From NCBI GenBank assembly GCA_033026295.1, contig CM065179.1, forward strand, positions 23,925,275-23,989,274: a stretch of 64,000 nt of DNA. The letters run 5' to 3'. The stretch's first letter is position 1; each line of letters starts with the position of its first letter. Below are positions 23,346-33,893 of the stretch, in pieces. The notes under the pieces were generated by a model that was not told the DNA's origin, did not search any database, and was given only the letters and a program-made list of their open reading frames with translations. Origin of the DNA: Channa striata (Eukaryota > Chordata > Actinopteri > Anabantiformes > Channidae). Position numbers and translations under genes: made by a program.

Positions 23346-26121
23346 ATCTGACGTGGTGGAACGAGAATGTGTTGGTCATTCAGTGGCACGAGAATACTCG
23401 TATCGGCTGTACATTTTGCAAAGATTAACTACTTATAGCATTTGCCATCTTCGTCGGCAACTAGGTTTTCCTGGCGTCAGGCCCTGACTGAATAAATAAA
23501 GTTCAATAACAGCTCCGTCTGATGTGTCACAAAGAAGAAGTTATCAACAACCAGCAGTACTGTTCTTGTACAAGAGAACACACTGGGCCTGTGAGTTAAG
23601 CATGGACTAGGATATAGTGCTGCTAACAGGCTTAAACAGCTGTCCTCATTCCCATCCTTGTTTGCCAAAATCGCTGCTTCACATTGGGATTTGGCAGCCA
23701 GTGAGAATCAGTGAAGAGAGGCATTGATGGGCCTAAGAATATTAAAACTCTGATCTTCATACTGTCTGGACCACTAATCAAAATGATCAAAGCTGAGATC
23801 CAACAGAAACATTGGCTAAAGCTGTGTTCTATCATACTGCTCATTGACATATTCTGCTTCAGCATTTGTGTTTTGGCTCGGCTTTCAGGCCTTTTAGCCT
23901 CGATGAAATGACACTCACTTGAAGCAATAAATTTTAGCTCAGCACTTATTTGCAAAGCTGCCAAGAAGATGCAGCTTTCATGCCAATACAAAGCCTTTCA
24001 ATTTGAATTGATGGGAAGGGAAACAGGAGGGACAGCGTATTGAAGAAACAAGCTGAGGCTACAGACAGGTGTAATAATCAGTCATTTCTCTCTCTCTCTC
24101 AGGTCATAATCTGTCCATTAGTCTCAGAAAGACAAGCATAACCACTCAATCTAGGACTTAATGGGACGGTGCTTACATGCTTAGGCTGAAGCAGCAAACA
24201 TGACCTGCTCCAGTACACGTGGTAAAAAGTGTCTGTCTGTATCCATTCACTTCAGTTTCTGATCTTAGAGGATAAGATGTGAGGCGGGGTAAGGTGATTA
24301 GATAATGGCATATGGATTTATTTGTGCCCAAGCTTTAATCATACATTATGCACTGTGTGTACTGTCCTATTGTTAAATTACAACCGGTGCAGTACAGAGC
24401 AGCCTCAACACTAAATTAAGTCATATTCATAAACACTGCCGTTTGTCAAACTGTTTTCTTTGTGCTTTACAAAAGTGACAGTGTATTCATATAGTTCATT
24501 CTGACTTTGCAAATATGCAGTCCTCTTTCAAAGGTCATCTTAATATTCAAGGACAGCGTTTTTGCACATTCTGATACCATGACTGAATAAGCTGATTTTG
24601 GCACTGAGGGCTTCAGAGGTTGTACAGCATGTTAACGGCAGAATGCTTGACACACGGTTCAGTTCAGACCTTGACTAAAAAGCTGCATTCTTCTTTTCCA
24701 GCAGGCTGCACACTTTAAGAGTTAAATATGTGAAAAGTGTTTAATGTGCACTGAGGAACATGTTCCTACATTTAAATGTCAAGGCTGATGAATTTCGTAC
24801 ACTTCGCTCATTATCATTACAAGCATAATCATTACTGTTGATTCATGGTCAAACCAATTTGAGATCCTTGTTGTTTCATCAACTTAAGCCTTTGCTATAT
24901 TTATGTTTTTAACCAAATCCTTTTCACAAAAACTAGGTTCCCACAAAACTAAACTGCAAACGTGATTGTGTTTTTGTAGCAAATGTAATAAGTCATTCAT
25001 TGTGCTGTGACACAGCTACTATTGTGTTGTACACAAATGTACTTTATTAAAGGGAAAACTGAGTTGCAAGAAGGTGGTTGGGGAGGGTGGTGGGAGTAGA
25101 CAGCAAAGGGGTGTGAAGCCAAAGACCCAAGATGGATTCCAGAGTCCTGTGTCTGGTTAGGTTCCAGCAAGCCAACCCCTGACATTACGATTAGAGCAAG
25201 ATGGTGGATGCGTTTCAAAGCAATACAAACATGAATGACTGTTAGATTACACAAAGCCCTTCATTTTCCTCTGACCCTAACCAGCCCCTGTATCTGCTTC
25301 ACAACACTGCAGTCACACAAACTGGACACTGTCCTGCAGAATGACATACCACAGCAGAATTAAAAAACGGATATTTGACGTCAGATACTTTGGCGAACAA
25401 CATTTCCTTCATACGTCGTCTGGTGACAAACGTGATGTGGTTGTATGTCTTGGGAGAATAGGACCACACACGACAGGGTAGTTTTAGCAGACATCGTTAC
25501 CGAAATCTGGCCTGTGCGTTTTAAATTCCTCACTAACATTAATTCTTTCTGGACCCTGAACTAAATTCTCTCCACTGCCACATAGGGCTGTTGTAGAAAC
25601 ACAACATGGGAACTCCATGGCTCATGCCTGGTCGTTTTATATCCATTATGATGTGAGTATTTTATATCCTTATGTAGATATAAAATGCTCATTATAAGAC
25701 AAAGAATCCATTCTTATCAGTTGATTAACACTTACTACAACACAGTTCTGATAATTCCTAACATTTAAGAGGTTTGACTGAATACCACTGAGGACAATCC
25801 ATAGAAGTTTTCTTGCTGTGCTGTGTAAGTAAAATTAATGGTTTTCAATTGAGCCTGTCCAAATGAAACATATCACTGACTTGTTTTTATTTCCAGCTTA
25901 AATGATTTCAGCAGACAATGTCATTTCATCGAAAATATTACTAATCATGGCTGTGAAGCTCTGAGGTTATAGGAGAAAGAGGGAAGATGCTGAACACTCG
26001 GTATGATTTTTACAAATGCTGAAATCAAGGTCAGTGTGCTGTAGAATGATGAAAGGAGAGATCAATAAGTCCAGGCCAACAGATGAAGCAACGCTAAATC
26101 ATTCTTATGAGAGAAACGGGC

Positions 26122-26123
<2 letters not shown>

Positions 26124-26206
<83 letters not shown>
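26124..26206. repeat. (GT)n microsatellite, longest in the window (83 bases)
   Basis: A pure TG/GT run of about 41 units without interruption. It explains the long Val/Cys (plus) and Thr/His (minus) runs in the frames around it. Such a tract is expected to be highly polymorphic in length. Confidence 0.97.
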
Positions 26207-26208
<2 letters not shown>

Positions 26209-26640
26209 CCCACAGTATGTGAAGAAATAAAAACTTTTCACCAAAGTGGTGTTTGCATGTCCTAGAGTTTGGGTACACTTCTGTGTGCACAAAGAAATCT
26301 AAATGACACAACATGCACACACGCGTGTGTGTCTGTGTGGGTGTGTGTGCATGTTGGGTTGTTTGAGCATATGTTAACTCTCTGCTGTTTTGGGGCTGGT
26401 AGTTAAAGAACATCAGTTATTAATATCAATCTGTATCTAAACCTAAATATATAAAATCTACAATTAAAAAAAGAAATAAAGCAACATCAATATTAGGACG
26501 GTTCAGTCAAAGGACAAACGCCTCTGCCACTCCTAGACGTTTCCAGCATGTACACTCCTGACAGTCAGACTCATAAATCTACATACAAAATAAGAGAGAT
26601 GAAACAACAACAAAAAAACTGAGTTTAAAGTCAAGGAGAT

Positions 26641-26858
26641 TCTCAAAAACGTCCCAATCTAACGAGGAAGCTCTTCATCTTCGGTCCTTTCACATCCAAG
26701 GACTCTGGGCCACTCACACTCACCCTCACAGATTCATCTTGCAGCATCGGAACGCTCAGCACAAATTCATCAGAACTAGGATTTTTTGAAGCCAACTTTG
26801 CAACGCGGGGAGACGACTCCCCAAGGTGCACACGTGTGTTGCACAAAGCTGCAGTCAT
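26641..26858 (-). other. Uncharacterised 71-codon open frame, minus strand
   Basis: A compact frame (MTAALCNTRVHLGESS near the start, ESLDVKGPKMKSFLVRLGRF at the end, then TGA) lies 325 bases downstream of the naaladl2 exon at 27184-27277 on the same strand. Its composition is balanced and unlike the low-complexity frames nearby. There is a donor-like GAGG|GTGAGTG inside it, but I could not find a convincing matching acceptor, and the phase does not suit inclusion between the two flanking exons, which already join perfectly. I do not recognise the protein. It could be a relic of a mobile element, an alternative exon or chance. Confidence 0.2.
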
Positions 26859-27183
26859 CTTGTCTCAAATGTGGTGCTTTCATCATTTTAATTTTTCACT
26901 GGTGATTCATAAATAAGTGGCCATTGATTTGACTCACTGCCTCTCAACGTAACAGCCTTTCACAGCATCTCCAATACACTGAGTGTTGGATTGCTTTGTT
27001 TAGTTCTAGTTGTTTGTCCTTCTTCTTGCATTTCAGTCACCTAACATGGAAACATATACATCGCCCAAATAATTATGAAAAACTAACATCAGAGACATGT
27101 GTTTGGAAATGGTATCTCGTCGCAGCCTATATGTTGTTTATTAATCCATTGCTTATGGAAAACCAAGTCACCAACAGTGATAC

Positions 27184-27277
27184 CTTTGAGCTTATTTTGC
27201 ACATCCAGAGCTATGTCCAGAGGGTAGAATGGCAGCACAGGATCATTGACCAGGCGAAGAATGGCTTCTGCTGTCAG
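27184..27277 (-). CDS. naaladl2: naaladl2 internal coding exon (third from the 3' end)
   Basis: This 94-base exon on the minus strand is preceded by TTTTGTTCTTACAG and starts at CTG in phase 0. It ends with AAAG before the donor GTATCA, leaving one base of the next codon. It encodes LTAEAILRLVNDPVLPFYPL followed by DIALDVQNKLK (31 residues). In M28B proteins this is the hinge after the peptidase-like domain. PSMA has a counterpart with SIVLPFDCRDYA, and NAALADL2 as I recall it has PVLPFNALDIALEVQN. The exon joins exactly to the one at 10930-10732 (G|AC, Asp). NAALADL2 proteins are type II membrane proteins thought to lack peptidase activity; the catalytic-like domain itself is not in this window. 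The frame is intact. Confidence 0.9.
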
Positions 27278-28486
27278 CTGTAAGAACAAAACCAAAAGAC
27301 ATTTGGATTAGGTTCAGTGTTTTATATATGTGCATTCATCAGTAGTGTTGGCAACTTTTCCCACTTTATGTAACTAACCCTGAGATGTGGAATATCCACC
27401 GACATACAATTCTGCAGTTTGGTGACCCAACATACCCCAAAGTAAACTTTGTGTGTTTGCAGTGGCCTTGTCACACAACTAATAGCACACGTGAGTTTTG
27501 ACAAGATTTATTTAATAGTCTCTTCGACGGAAAAATCCATTTTGCATGTCTGTTGTGTTGCAGAGCTGCTGCAGAGCAGTTTTTGTTACTTCCATGTCTG
27601 CCCATATTTTGTGAGTTGGAATCTGCTTTTAATGCTCCCTTCAAATGTCGTGAACGCACTGATAATTTTTTCCCCCCTTTTTGAATTCAGTAATTCAGTA
27701 ACTAATTCAGTAACTCGGTAATTTTGTTTTATATGAAAATACACAAATATAAATACATATTACACTGTTTCTATAGATTTCTTTTCATTATGTTTTACTG
27801 TGTCTTTTTTATATCCTTTTCCTTCAGTGTCTGCTGTGTTGCAGATATCAAAGTTGTACAAACTGGGTAACACAACATAAGGATGTAACTTAAAGTCATA
27901 ATATAAATAATAATAATATAAAAACACTACTTCCTCCCGTTTGTTTTCAGCCCATTTTTGTTGTGTGCCTTTAGGTTGTGATTTGAAGATGGAATCATTT
28001 AATAAGCCAGATGATGCTGTGTTTTGGTCTCTGCATGTAAAGTGACAATCTGAGACTGCATGCAGACCTCTCCTTGTAATACAGTTAGACAGACGCTGTC
28101 ATGTGAGGGAGGAAAAAAAGAAACATTATAATCGGGACACCTTTGGCGGCAGTGTGAGCAAACATTTATGGATCCCAGCTTGTTGTGGCACCACATACTG
28201 AGTAGCATCGTCCAAGGTACAGTGTGCGTCTGTCTGGTGTCTGTCAACATCCTGCAAATACTGCCACTGATTCAGCCTTTCTCTTAACAGGTAAAGGACT
28301 TGGCAAGGCTTCCACTTGGATTTTTATTGGCATATAACATCACTGCGCTAACCAACTACTCTGTGTTAAATCACAGCTGGGGTTATTGATGCATCGATCC
28401 TCTTATTCCACACTTTGACTGTATCATTCTCACAGGAAATGCACCCCTGACTGGGCTGCAAGCAAGCCGTATTTCTCAGAGTCACA

Positions 28487-28560
28487 CTATAATTGGAATC
28501 ACCTTTATCAGCCAAGGGCATCACACGCAAGATTTAACTTGAGCTACGCATTTTACATGC
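28487..28560. repeat. Short LINE-tail-like fragment (tentative)
   Basis: AATTGGAATCACCTTTATCA GCCAAGGGCATCACACGCAA resembles a common fish repeat end in which TTGGAATCACCTTTATTGGC CAAGT is followed by a phrase on a travelling ACA run. Only some 40 bases fit, so the assignment is weak. Confidence 0.25.
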
Positions 28561-28706
28561 TGCAAGATACAGTACACAGATGGATAGGTACTCTTCTGCA
28601 CTTCTATTCTATGGAGAATATGTCACTTTAACAAATGTGAGTAGCTACGACTGTCAGCTATTTGAATTGTATTCAAAAGTGTCGTGTTGTGATTGGTTAT
28701 CAGAGA

Positions 28707-28751
28707 AATCTCATACATGTGTTCTTACAGGTGGAACACATGTATGAGATT
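28707..28751. repeat. Perfect inverted repeat (18-bp arms, 9-base loop)
   Basis: The arm AATCTCATACATGTGTTC (28707-28724) is followed by TTACAGGTG and then by its exact reverse complement (28734-28751). The arm also includes the palindromic ACATGT. No transposon ends or duplications were recognised on either side. See findings. Confidence 0.9.
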
Positions 28752-29884
28752 CTATGAACTGACATGCCCACATCCATTACATATCAGCCATATGGGACAA
28801 TAGGGTTCCCTGCTCCACTTGCCATTCAGTATGTTGTTATCATGTGATGTTATGCACATAGTGTTATTCTGGTTACGCACAAAAACCACAGAACCAAATC
28901 AAACACATCAATTTAGTGTTTAATCTTGTATAGTGTGTCATACTGGATGACAAGCGATGACTCATCCTGGATGCCTCCATACGCTTTGGAAAAAGTCCAG
29001 CACGTCATTTTATAAAAACATTTTTCTGTTTTAAATGTCCACAGTGTGTTGGTGGACACTGAACACAACAAGAGCACAGAGCTGTAATCACAAGGAAGTG
29101 AATGAAGACTGATGCCGTTCTTGCTACAAGGTAAAGTGTGGCAACAACTCGGCCCGCTGCCGTTTTTTCAGATGTGTCATACACACACTCCAGGGAGCAC
29201 TGCCATTAGCAGCATTAGCAGTAAGCCAGCAAATCATCCACTGTAGTGACCATGGCATCAAACAAATGTTGTGTATTCTGGACACAGCCTAATGTTTTTG
29301 AAATGGGAAATGAAGCAGTGTGTCTCATTTCAAAGTCTCGCCACAGACGGACAGAAGTATTCTTGCAGCCCGAGGACAGACTGTTCCTTCCATTTCTTGA
29401 TGATGGATGTTACTGTAACCCAGAAAATACTTGGACACGTTGTATTTTGTCATTTCACTAGTGAAAGTTTAGCAAATTACTTTAAAGGGGTTATTACTTG
29501 TCTAACCACCTATTGTCCCTTTTATATTTGTAATTCAATTTGATTACTCTGGGGATGTGTTTCACTTTAAAAAGAAATCTTTTGGCACATTTTTGCCAAA
29601 AAAGCCAAATCAAATCAATACAGATTCAATATTTCAAGAAAGCACAAGGTGAAAACATTGAATATATTTCATTGGCCCTGTACATTTTAAATGCAATATC
29701 ATCACTGGCTGGATTATGTTTTCAAGGAACATCGATTTTGAATAAAGAGAGTACAACATCAAAATGGAGCTGCAAGGCCAAAGCTGGATTTGGGCAAAAA
29801 AAAAACAACAAAAAAAAAAACACTATTTTACACACACATTTTGGTATTTAAACGCAATGATACTGTTTAATGAGGTGGACAAAA

Positions 29885-30105
29885 TAAATGGCCTGCACTT
29901 GTATAGCACTTTTCTACCTGTTGGTTCTCAAAGCACTTTACACTAATTCTTATCTACCCATTCACACTCACAATCACACACACATTCATACACTGATGGC
30001 CGACACTCACCGGGAGCAACTAAGCGGGGTTCAGTGTCTTGCTCAAGGACACTTTAACATATGACCAGAGGAGCCAGCTACCAACTGAGCCACACTGACA
30101 GATCA
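29885..30105 (-). repeat. tRNA-headed SINE, family B, minus orientation
   Basis: On the plus strand it reads AAATGGCCTGCACTTGTATA GCACTTTTCTACC, then CAAAGCACTTTACAC, a CATTCATACACTGATGGCCG block, and GTGTCTTGCTCAAGGACAC. This is the reverse complement of the family-B sequence at 22115-22381. The tRNA-like head at the right end is eroded (CAGAGGAGCCAGCTACC). Confidence 0.72.
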
Positions 30106-32329
30106 CAACAAAATATCATAGAGATGAATCATCTTTCTAAAACAGTATGAACAAAGTTCTTAACATCACCGCCATCAGGAAGGAGGATTTATTGGGACTG
30201 CTGGACTTTACCGTGTTGCCTGTAGCACTTAGAAGCTTTGAAGGTATATGATGAACCATTTCTGCAGAAACAGAACGTGGATCCTCATTTGTGTAATGGT
30301 TTAATATCAGAGCTACCCGGACAAAGTGATACAGCACATCTCATCTGAATTTTCGATGTTCATCTTACTGATGTAACAGCACACATAGTGGGCCCTACTG
30401 AGCTACAGCCAAAGCACTGAGGAGATGCTCGAGTATGAAATACATCTATCAGTCTCTTTAGGCCCCTCGTTCCACCTCTTTTTATCTGTGCGTGTGTTCC
30501 AGCTGACCTGCTTCATTCCTGGCCAGCGAGCTTCAAGTCGGTCTCCAGTTGAGCAGACTTTTGGATGATAACCTCAGTGGCTAGTTCATTCACACACGCA
30601 CACACACACTCCAGGCCTTCACAGGCTGAATGGAGTTGGAGGTCAGCCTGACCTGGACTGAGAGTGAACAGCGGCCTGCCAACAGTCTTACTACAGCCAC
30701 AGCACTCACTCAGACCTCTCAGCCACAGATGCTGCATACAGCTTGCAAACATCAATATAACATTTGTTTTGATCAATTTATAATATCTTGCTGCAATTAC
30801 TATTAAAAATGAAACCATTATGCAAGATGCCCAACAGGTGCTTTTACGCCAGCTGTATTTTATCTTTGGAAGAAACATAATGAATAACTGTCCTTCACTT
30901 TTTCCCTACCTTCCATTAAGAGCTGTAACTCGGATAGGAAAGAAAAGCGCCATCTTCCTCATATTTTATAAATAATAGTAAATAATAGTTTCTTAAACAG
31001 TTTGAAAGGAGATTTTTGCTCAATGTTTAGGCAGTAGCCCAGAGAACTATTCATTCAGCTACAGAGCTTACTGAAACCCAATATTGTCAATTTACAGCTA
31101 TTTTCATAAACCATTTTTCGCATGATTTTGATTATGTAAGTCATTCCTTTTTAAAGTTGCAATATGCAATTTTTTGCAATCAGGCTAGTAGCACCATAAG
31201 ACTTGAAACAATTCAGTTCTATTGAACCTGACCATGAATAGATATATCAGATTTAATTTCAATTCCCAGATTTGTTAGAAGTGCGAGCCCTGCACAAAGA
31301 GGCACAGAAGGTTTCGGAACATGTTTGTCGTGAAAGAAATTATAACTTTAGAAAAAGTAACATAGTGTAGCTTCAAGTGTGACTGCTTTCACATGCTGTC
31401 TGACTAACAAGCACTAAGTAGGCTGATGCTTCAATTTGGAGTGTGTGTAGGTGGAAGAAAACCTACTAAAAAAATCACAAAACAAATAATTGAAAAACCA
31501 AAGTCCACCGGTTCCTCGCTTTAATGTCCTATTCTTCCAAGAAGATGCTGAGTAGACGTACAGCCAACGTGCTTTATTCTACGGTTTGAAACTAAATGTT
31601 GGCCTTTGTATTTAGCATATTTAAAGAGGTACAAACCAAATACAGTGCATTGTACTCTCAAACCCCTGAGCCTTACTTAATCCACCAAAGCAGCTGTCCA
31701 TACATAACACCACTTTGCTAGTATTTAGGAAATGGCCTACAGTGTACAGATCTGCTTTGCACCTCGCTGCGCTGTTGTCACTGCCGCTGAAATCAATCTG
31801 GCAGGAGGGAAAGATTAGAGCATTGATTTGAGGCCGGTGAGTAATACTACTGCAGAAAGCATACATCAAAATCCTGTAATGTGGTGGGACAGAAAAGGCC
31901 GTTGATTTCTTATTTATGGCCTTATTTCTGGATCGTCGCTTTTCAAGGCAGAGTCGAAAAAGAGGGAGAGAGACTCGAGAGAGAGATGGTGGGAGATAAT
32001 GATGGAGGAAGAAAGGCAGAAAAGGGGCTGTGACATAACAGAACGGAAAAGACAATCCAAACTAAACAAAGATGACAGTTGGAGTGGAGTGGAAGGCAGA
32101 ACAAACTAGTCCGAGCATCTCTTCCCATGTTTGATCTATTCTCCTCACCTAACCTGACCTTTTGCGGCACAGAGGAATCTGTAGCATCTGTCTGGGTTAC
32201 ATTTCAGGGATGGAACACCAATTAGCCGTTGTGACTGTCTCTGTGAAGCCGGCAGCAATAGGTTCAAGGCTTTTTGCCTGACCCACAGTGAAATGGCTAA
32301 ACACAGGCTCTAGAACAGGTACGGCTGTT

Positions 32330-32455
32330 GCTCTGTGAGAGAATCCTTCATGAACTGCGAGGTTAGTGGTTCAACTCCAGTAAACAAGACACTGAACCCC
32401 ACATTGCTCTGGTGTTTGCTTGTAAGACGGTTTGTGTAAAAGTGTTTGTAATTGG
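32330..32455 (+). repeat. tRNA-headed SINE-like fragment
   Basis: A B-box-like GGTTCAACTCC is followed by AACAAGACACTGAACCCC and a loose match to the following body of family B or C (TAAGACGGTTTGTGTAAAAG). The fragment is about 125 bases and strongly decayed. Confidence 0.4.
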
Positions 32456-32895
32456 ACGAGCCCCACTAGCTTAGTCTCATCTCATCAATCATAAAAAACA
32501 AATCCTACTTGAAATAAAAGAAAACAGGTTCTTTAGCTGTATATTTGTGCTATTTTAGTGCCTCACAATTCATTTTATGACATGACTTACTCTACAGATC
32601 CAAAAACAAAAACTTACTTAATTACTCTCTTGGCACTTTATGAAACTTTCAATTTAAGCAGAAGGAGGAAGACAGTTATGATTCATTCTAGGTGTCACAG
32701 CAGGTGTTCATGCACCTCTCAGAAATGAATGAGCTCAGTGGCTTATACGCCTGTATAATGCTATATAGTCAGCCACCAAGGAAAAGAAGGAAGATCTCAA
32801 TAATCCATCAGTATCTACAGATGATGACATATGTAAATAAGAATGTAACCAGAAAGTATTTCACCTGTACTCACAAAAGTGGTGGTGCCAGAAAA

Positions 32896-33140
32896 TCTAT
32901 TCAATTCAATTCAATTCAACTTTATTTATATAGCGCCAATTTACAACAAGGTCATCTCAGGGCACTTTACATAATAAAGTCAAGACTATACAGACATGTA
33001 GAGAAAACCCAACAAATCCCCCTTGAGCAGCTATAGACAACAGTGGAGAGGAAAAACTCCCTTTAACGGAAGAAACCTCCAGCAGAACCAGGCTCAGGGT
33101 GGACGGACATCTGCCTTGACCGGTTGGGCTGAGTGGAAAG
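32896..33140 (-). repeat. L2-like LINE 3' end, minus orientation
   Basis: The plus strand has (ATTCA)n, then AACTTTATTTATATAGCGCC, ATTTACAACAAGGTCATCTC and AGGGCACTTTACATAATAAA, followed by CAACAGTGGAGAGGAAAAAC TCCCTTTAACGG, AAGAAACCTCCAGCAGAACC and CCGGTTGGGCTG. It is the reverse complement, block by block, of the 3' UTR at 47070-47304. It is 5'-truncated and includes no coding part. Frames over it (32692-33036, 33023-33220) are not genes. Confidence 0.82.
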
Positions 33141-33514
33141 TGGAGAGAGAAGTACTAGTGAAATACTTCTGCACCAGCAGCATAAATGGCGACATCCCAA
33201 CGGTGGTGTATAACAGTTAGATGACAACTGATCAGCCTGACACTGTTACCTAGTACATAGACAAAGGCTTTGGTTGGGTCACTGAAGTATAAAATGACTA
33301 CGAGTCACACGTGGATCAACTTTGTGTTGCTACTACGCGATGATTAATTATGTCATTTAGGCTGAGCGTCTTGTTGTGCAGGACTAGTTTGAGAATACTG
33401 TGGCCCTGTAATAAACACAGTAGCAGGTGTCGGTGACATCAAATAATCTTTCTCAAATACTTTGTGGTCTTATTAGAACCTGTGGCATTATGCTCTCAGT
33501 ATTCCCAATAGGTT

Positions 33515-33690
33515 CTCTTCCCACAACATCAGATAATAACGCTTCCTAAGGCATCAAATCACGGCCTTTTTTGTGTCCTTTGGCGTATATTGATGTCACA
33601 GGTACCCTTTTGCGCCACTATTTGTTGCCATGGGAACACGAGGGTGTCTGGTACTGATGCTACAGGTACACGTTGGTGTCAGTAGAGGAC
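33515..33690 (+). repeat. Dispersed repeat, copy 2
   Basis: CCCACAACATCAGATAATAA, CTAAGGCATCAAATC, GGCGTATATTGATGTCACAG, GTACCCTTTTGCGCCACTAT and GTTGCCATGGGAACACGAGG follow the order of the copy at 2800-2960. Over about 50 bases around CCCACA...CATCAAAT I count roughly eight differences. Confidence 0.5.
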
Positions 33691-33727
33691 ACTCCAGGAC
33701 CGTCACCATTGTAGCTCCTGAAGTTGA

Positions 33728-33893
33728 TAAGGCAGTCGTCCACGGACCACAGGGTCAGTGATTCGATCCCTGGTCCCTCCTTGCTGTGTGGTATATGCTC
33801 CCTGTGTGGCAGCCATCGTGTGCATACAATAACTATTCTGTAAGTTGCTACGGGTAAAACCGTCTGCTAAATGTAAATGTTAGGCACAAAAAT
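33728..33893 (+). repeat. tRNA-headed SINE, family C
   Basis: A head with GTCCACGGACCACAGGGTCA and a B-box-like GATTCGATCCC lead to a short body and the end GGGTAAAACCGTCTGCTAAA TGTAAATGT. That ending corresponds to the very common fish motif TGGATAAAAGCGTCTGCTAA ATG. It is distinct from families A and B by its tail. Confidence 0.6.

Larger units (their letters stand above)
10931..27183 (-). other. naaladl2: naaladl2 intron (phase 1, 16.3 kb)
   Basis: The intron starts at the donor CAAAG|GTATCA (27184/27183) and ends at the acceptor GTCTAG|AC (10931/10930). It splits a codon after its first base (G|AC, Asp). It holds Tc1 fragments at 11.5-11.7 and 15.4-15.8 kb, a SINE-A 3' part at 12.95 kb, an LTR-like remnant at 13.1-13.7 kb, CA repeats at 19.2-19.8 kb, an RTE-like LINE at 20.6-21.9 kb, a SINE-B at 22.1 kb, an L2-like tail at 22.4 kb, a dispersed repeat at 23.2 kb and a GT tract at 26.1 kb. 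I see no gene in 11745-12950, 13735-15440, 15790-19165, 19770-20590, 23345-26124 or 26206-26640. Frames such as 13432-13674, 14046-14450 and 16439-16726 have no recognisable domain. Confidence 0.82.

Noticed and set aside
30513..30878. Minus-strand 121-codon frame considered as a gene
   Set aside because: No domain, no splice borders, irregular composition; chance frame in intron.
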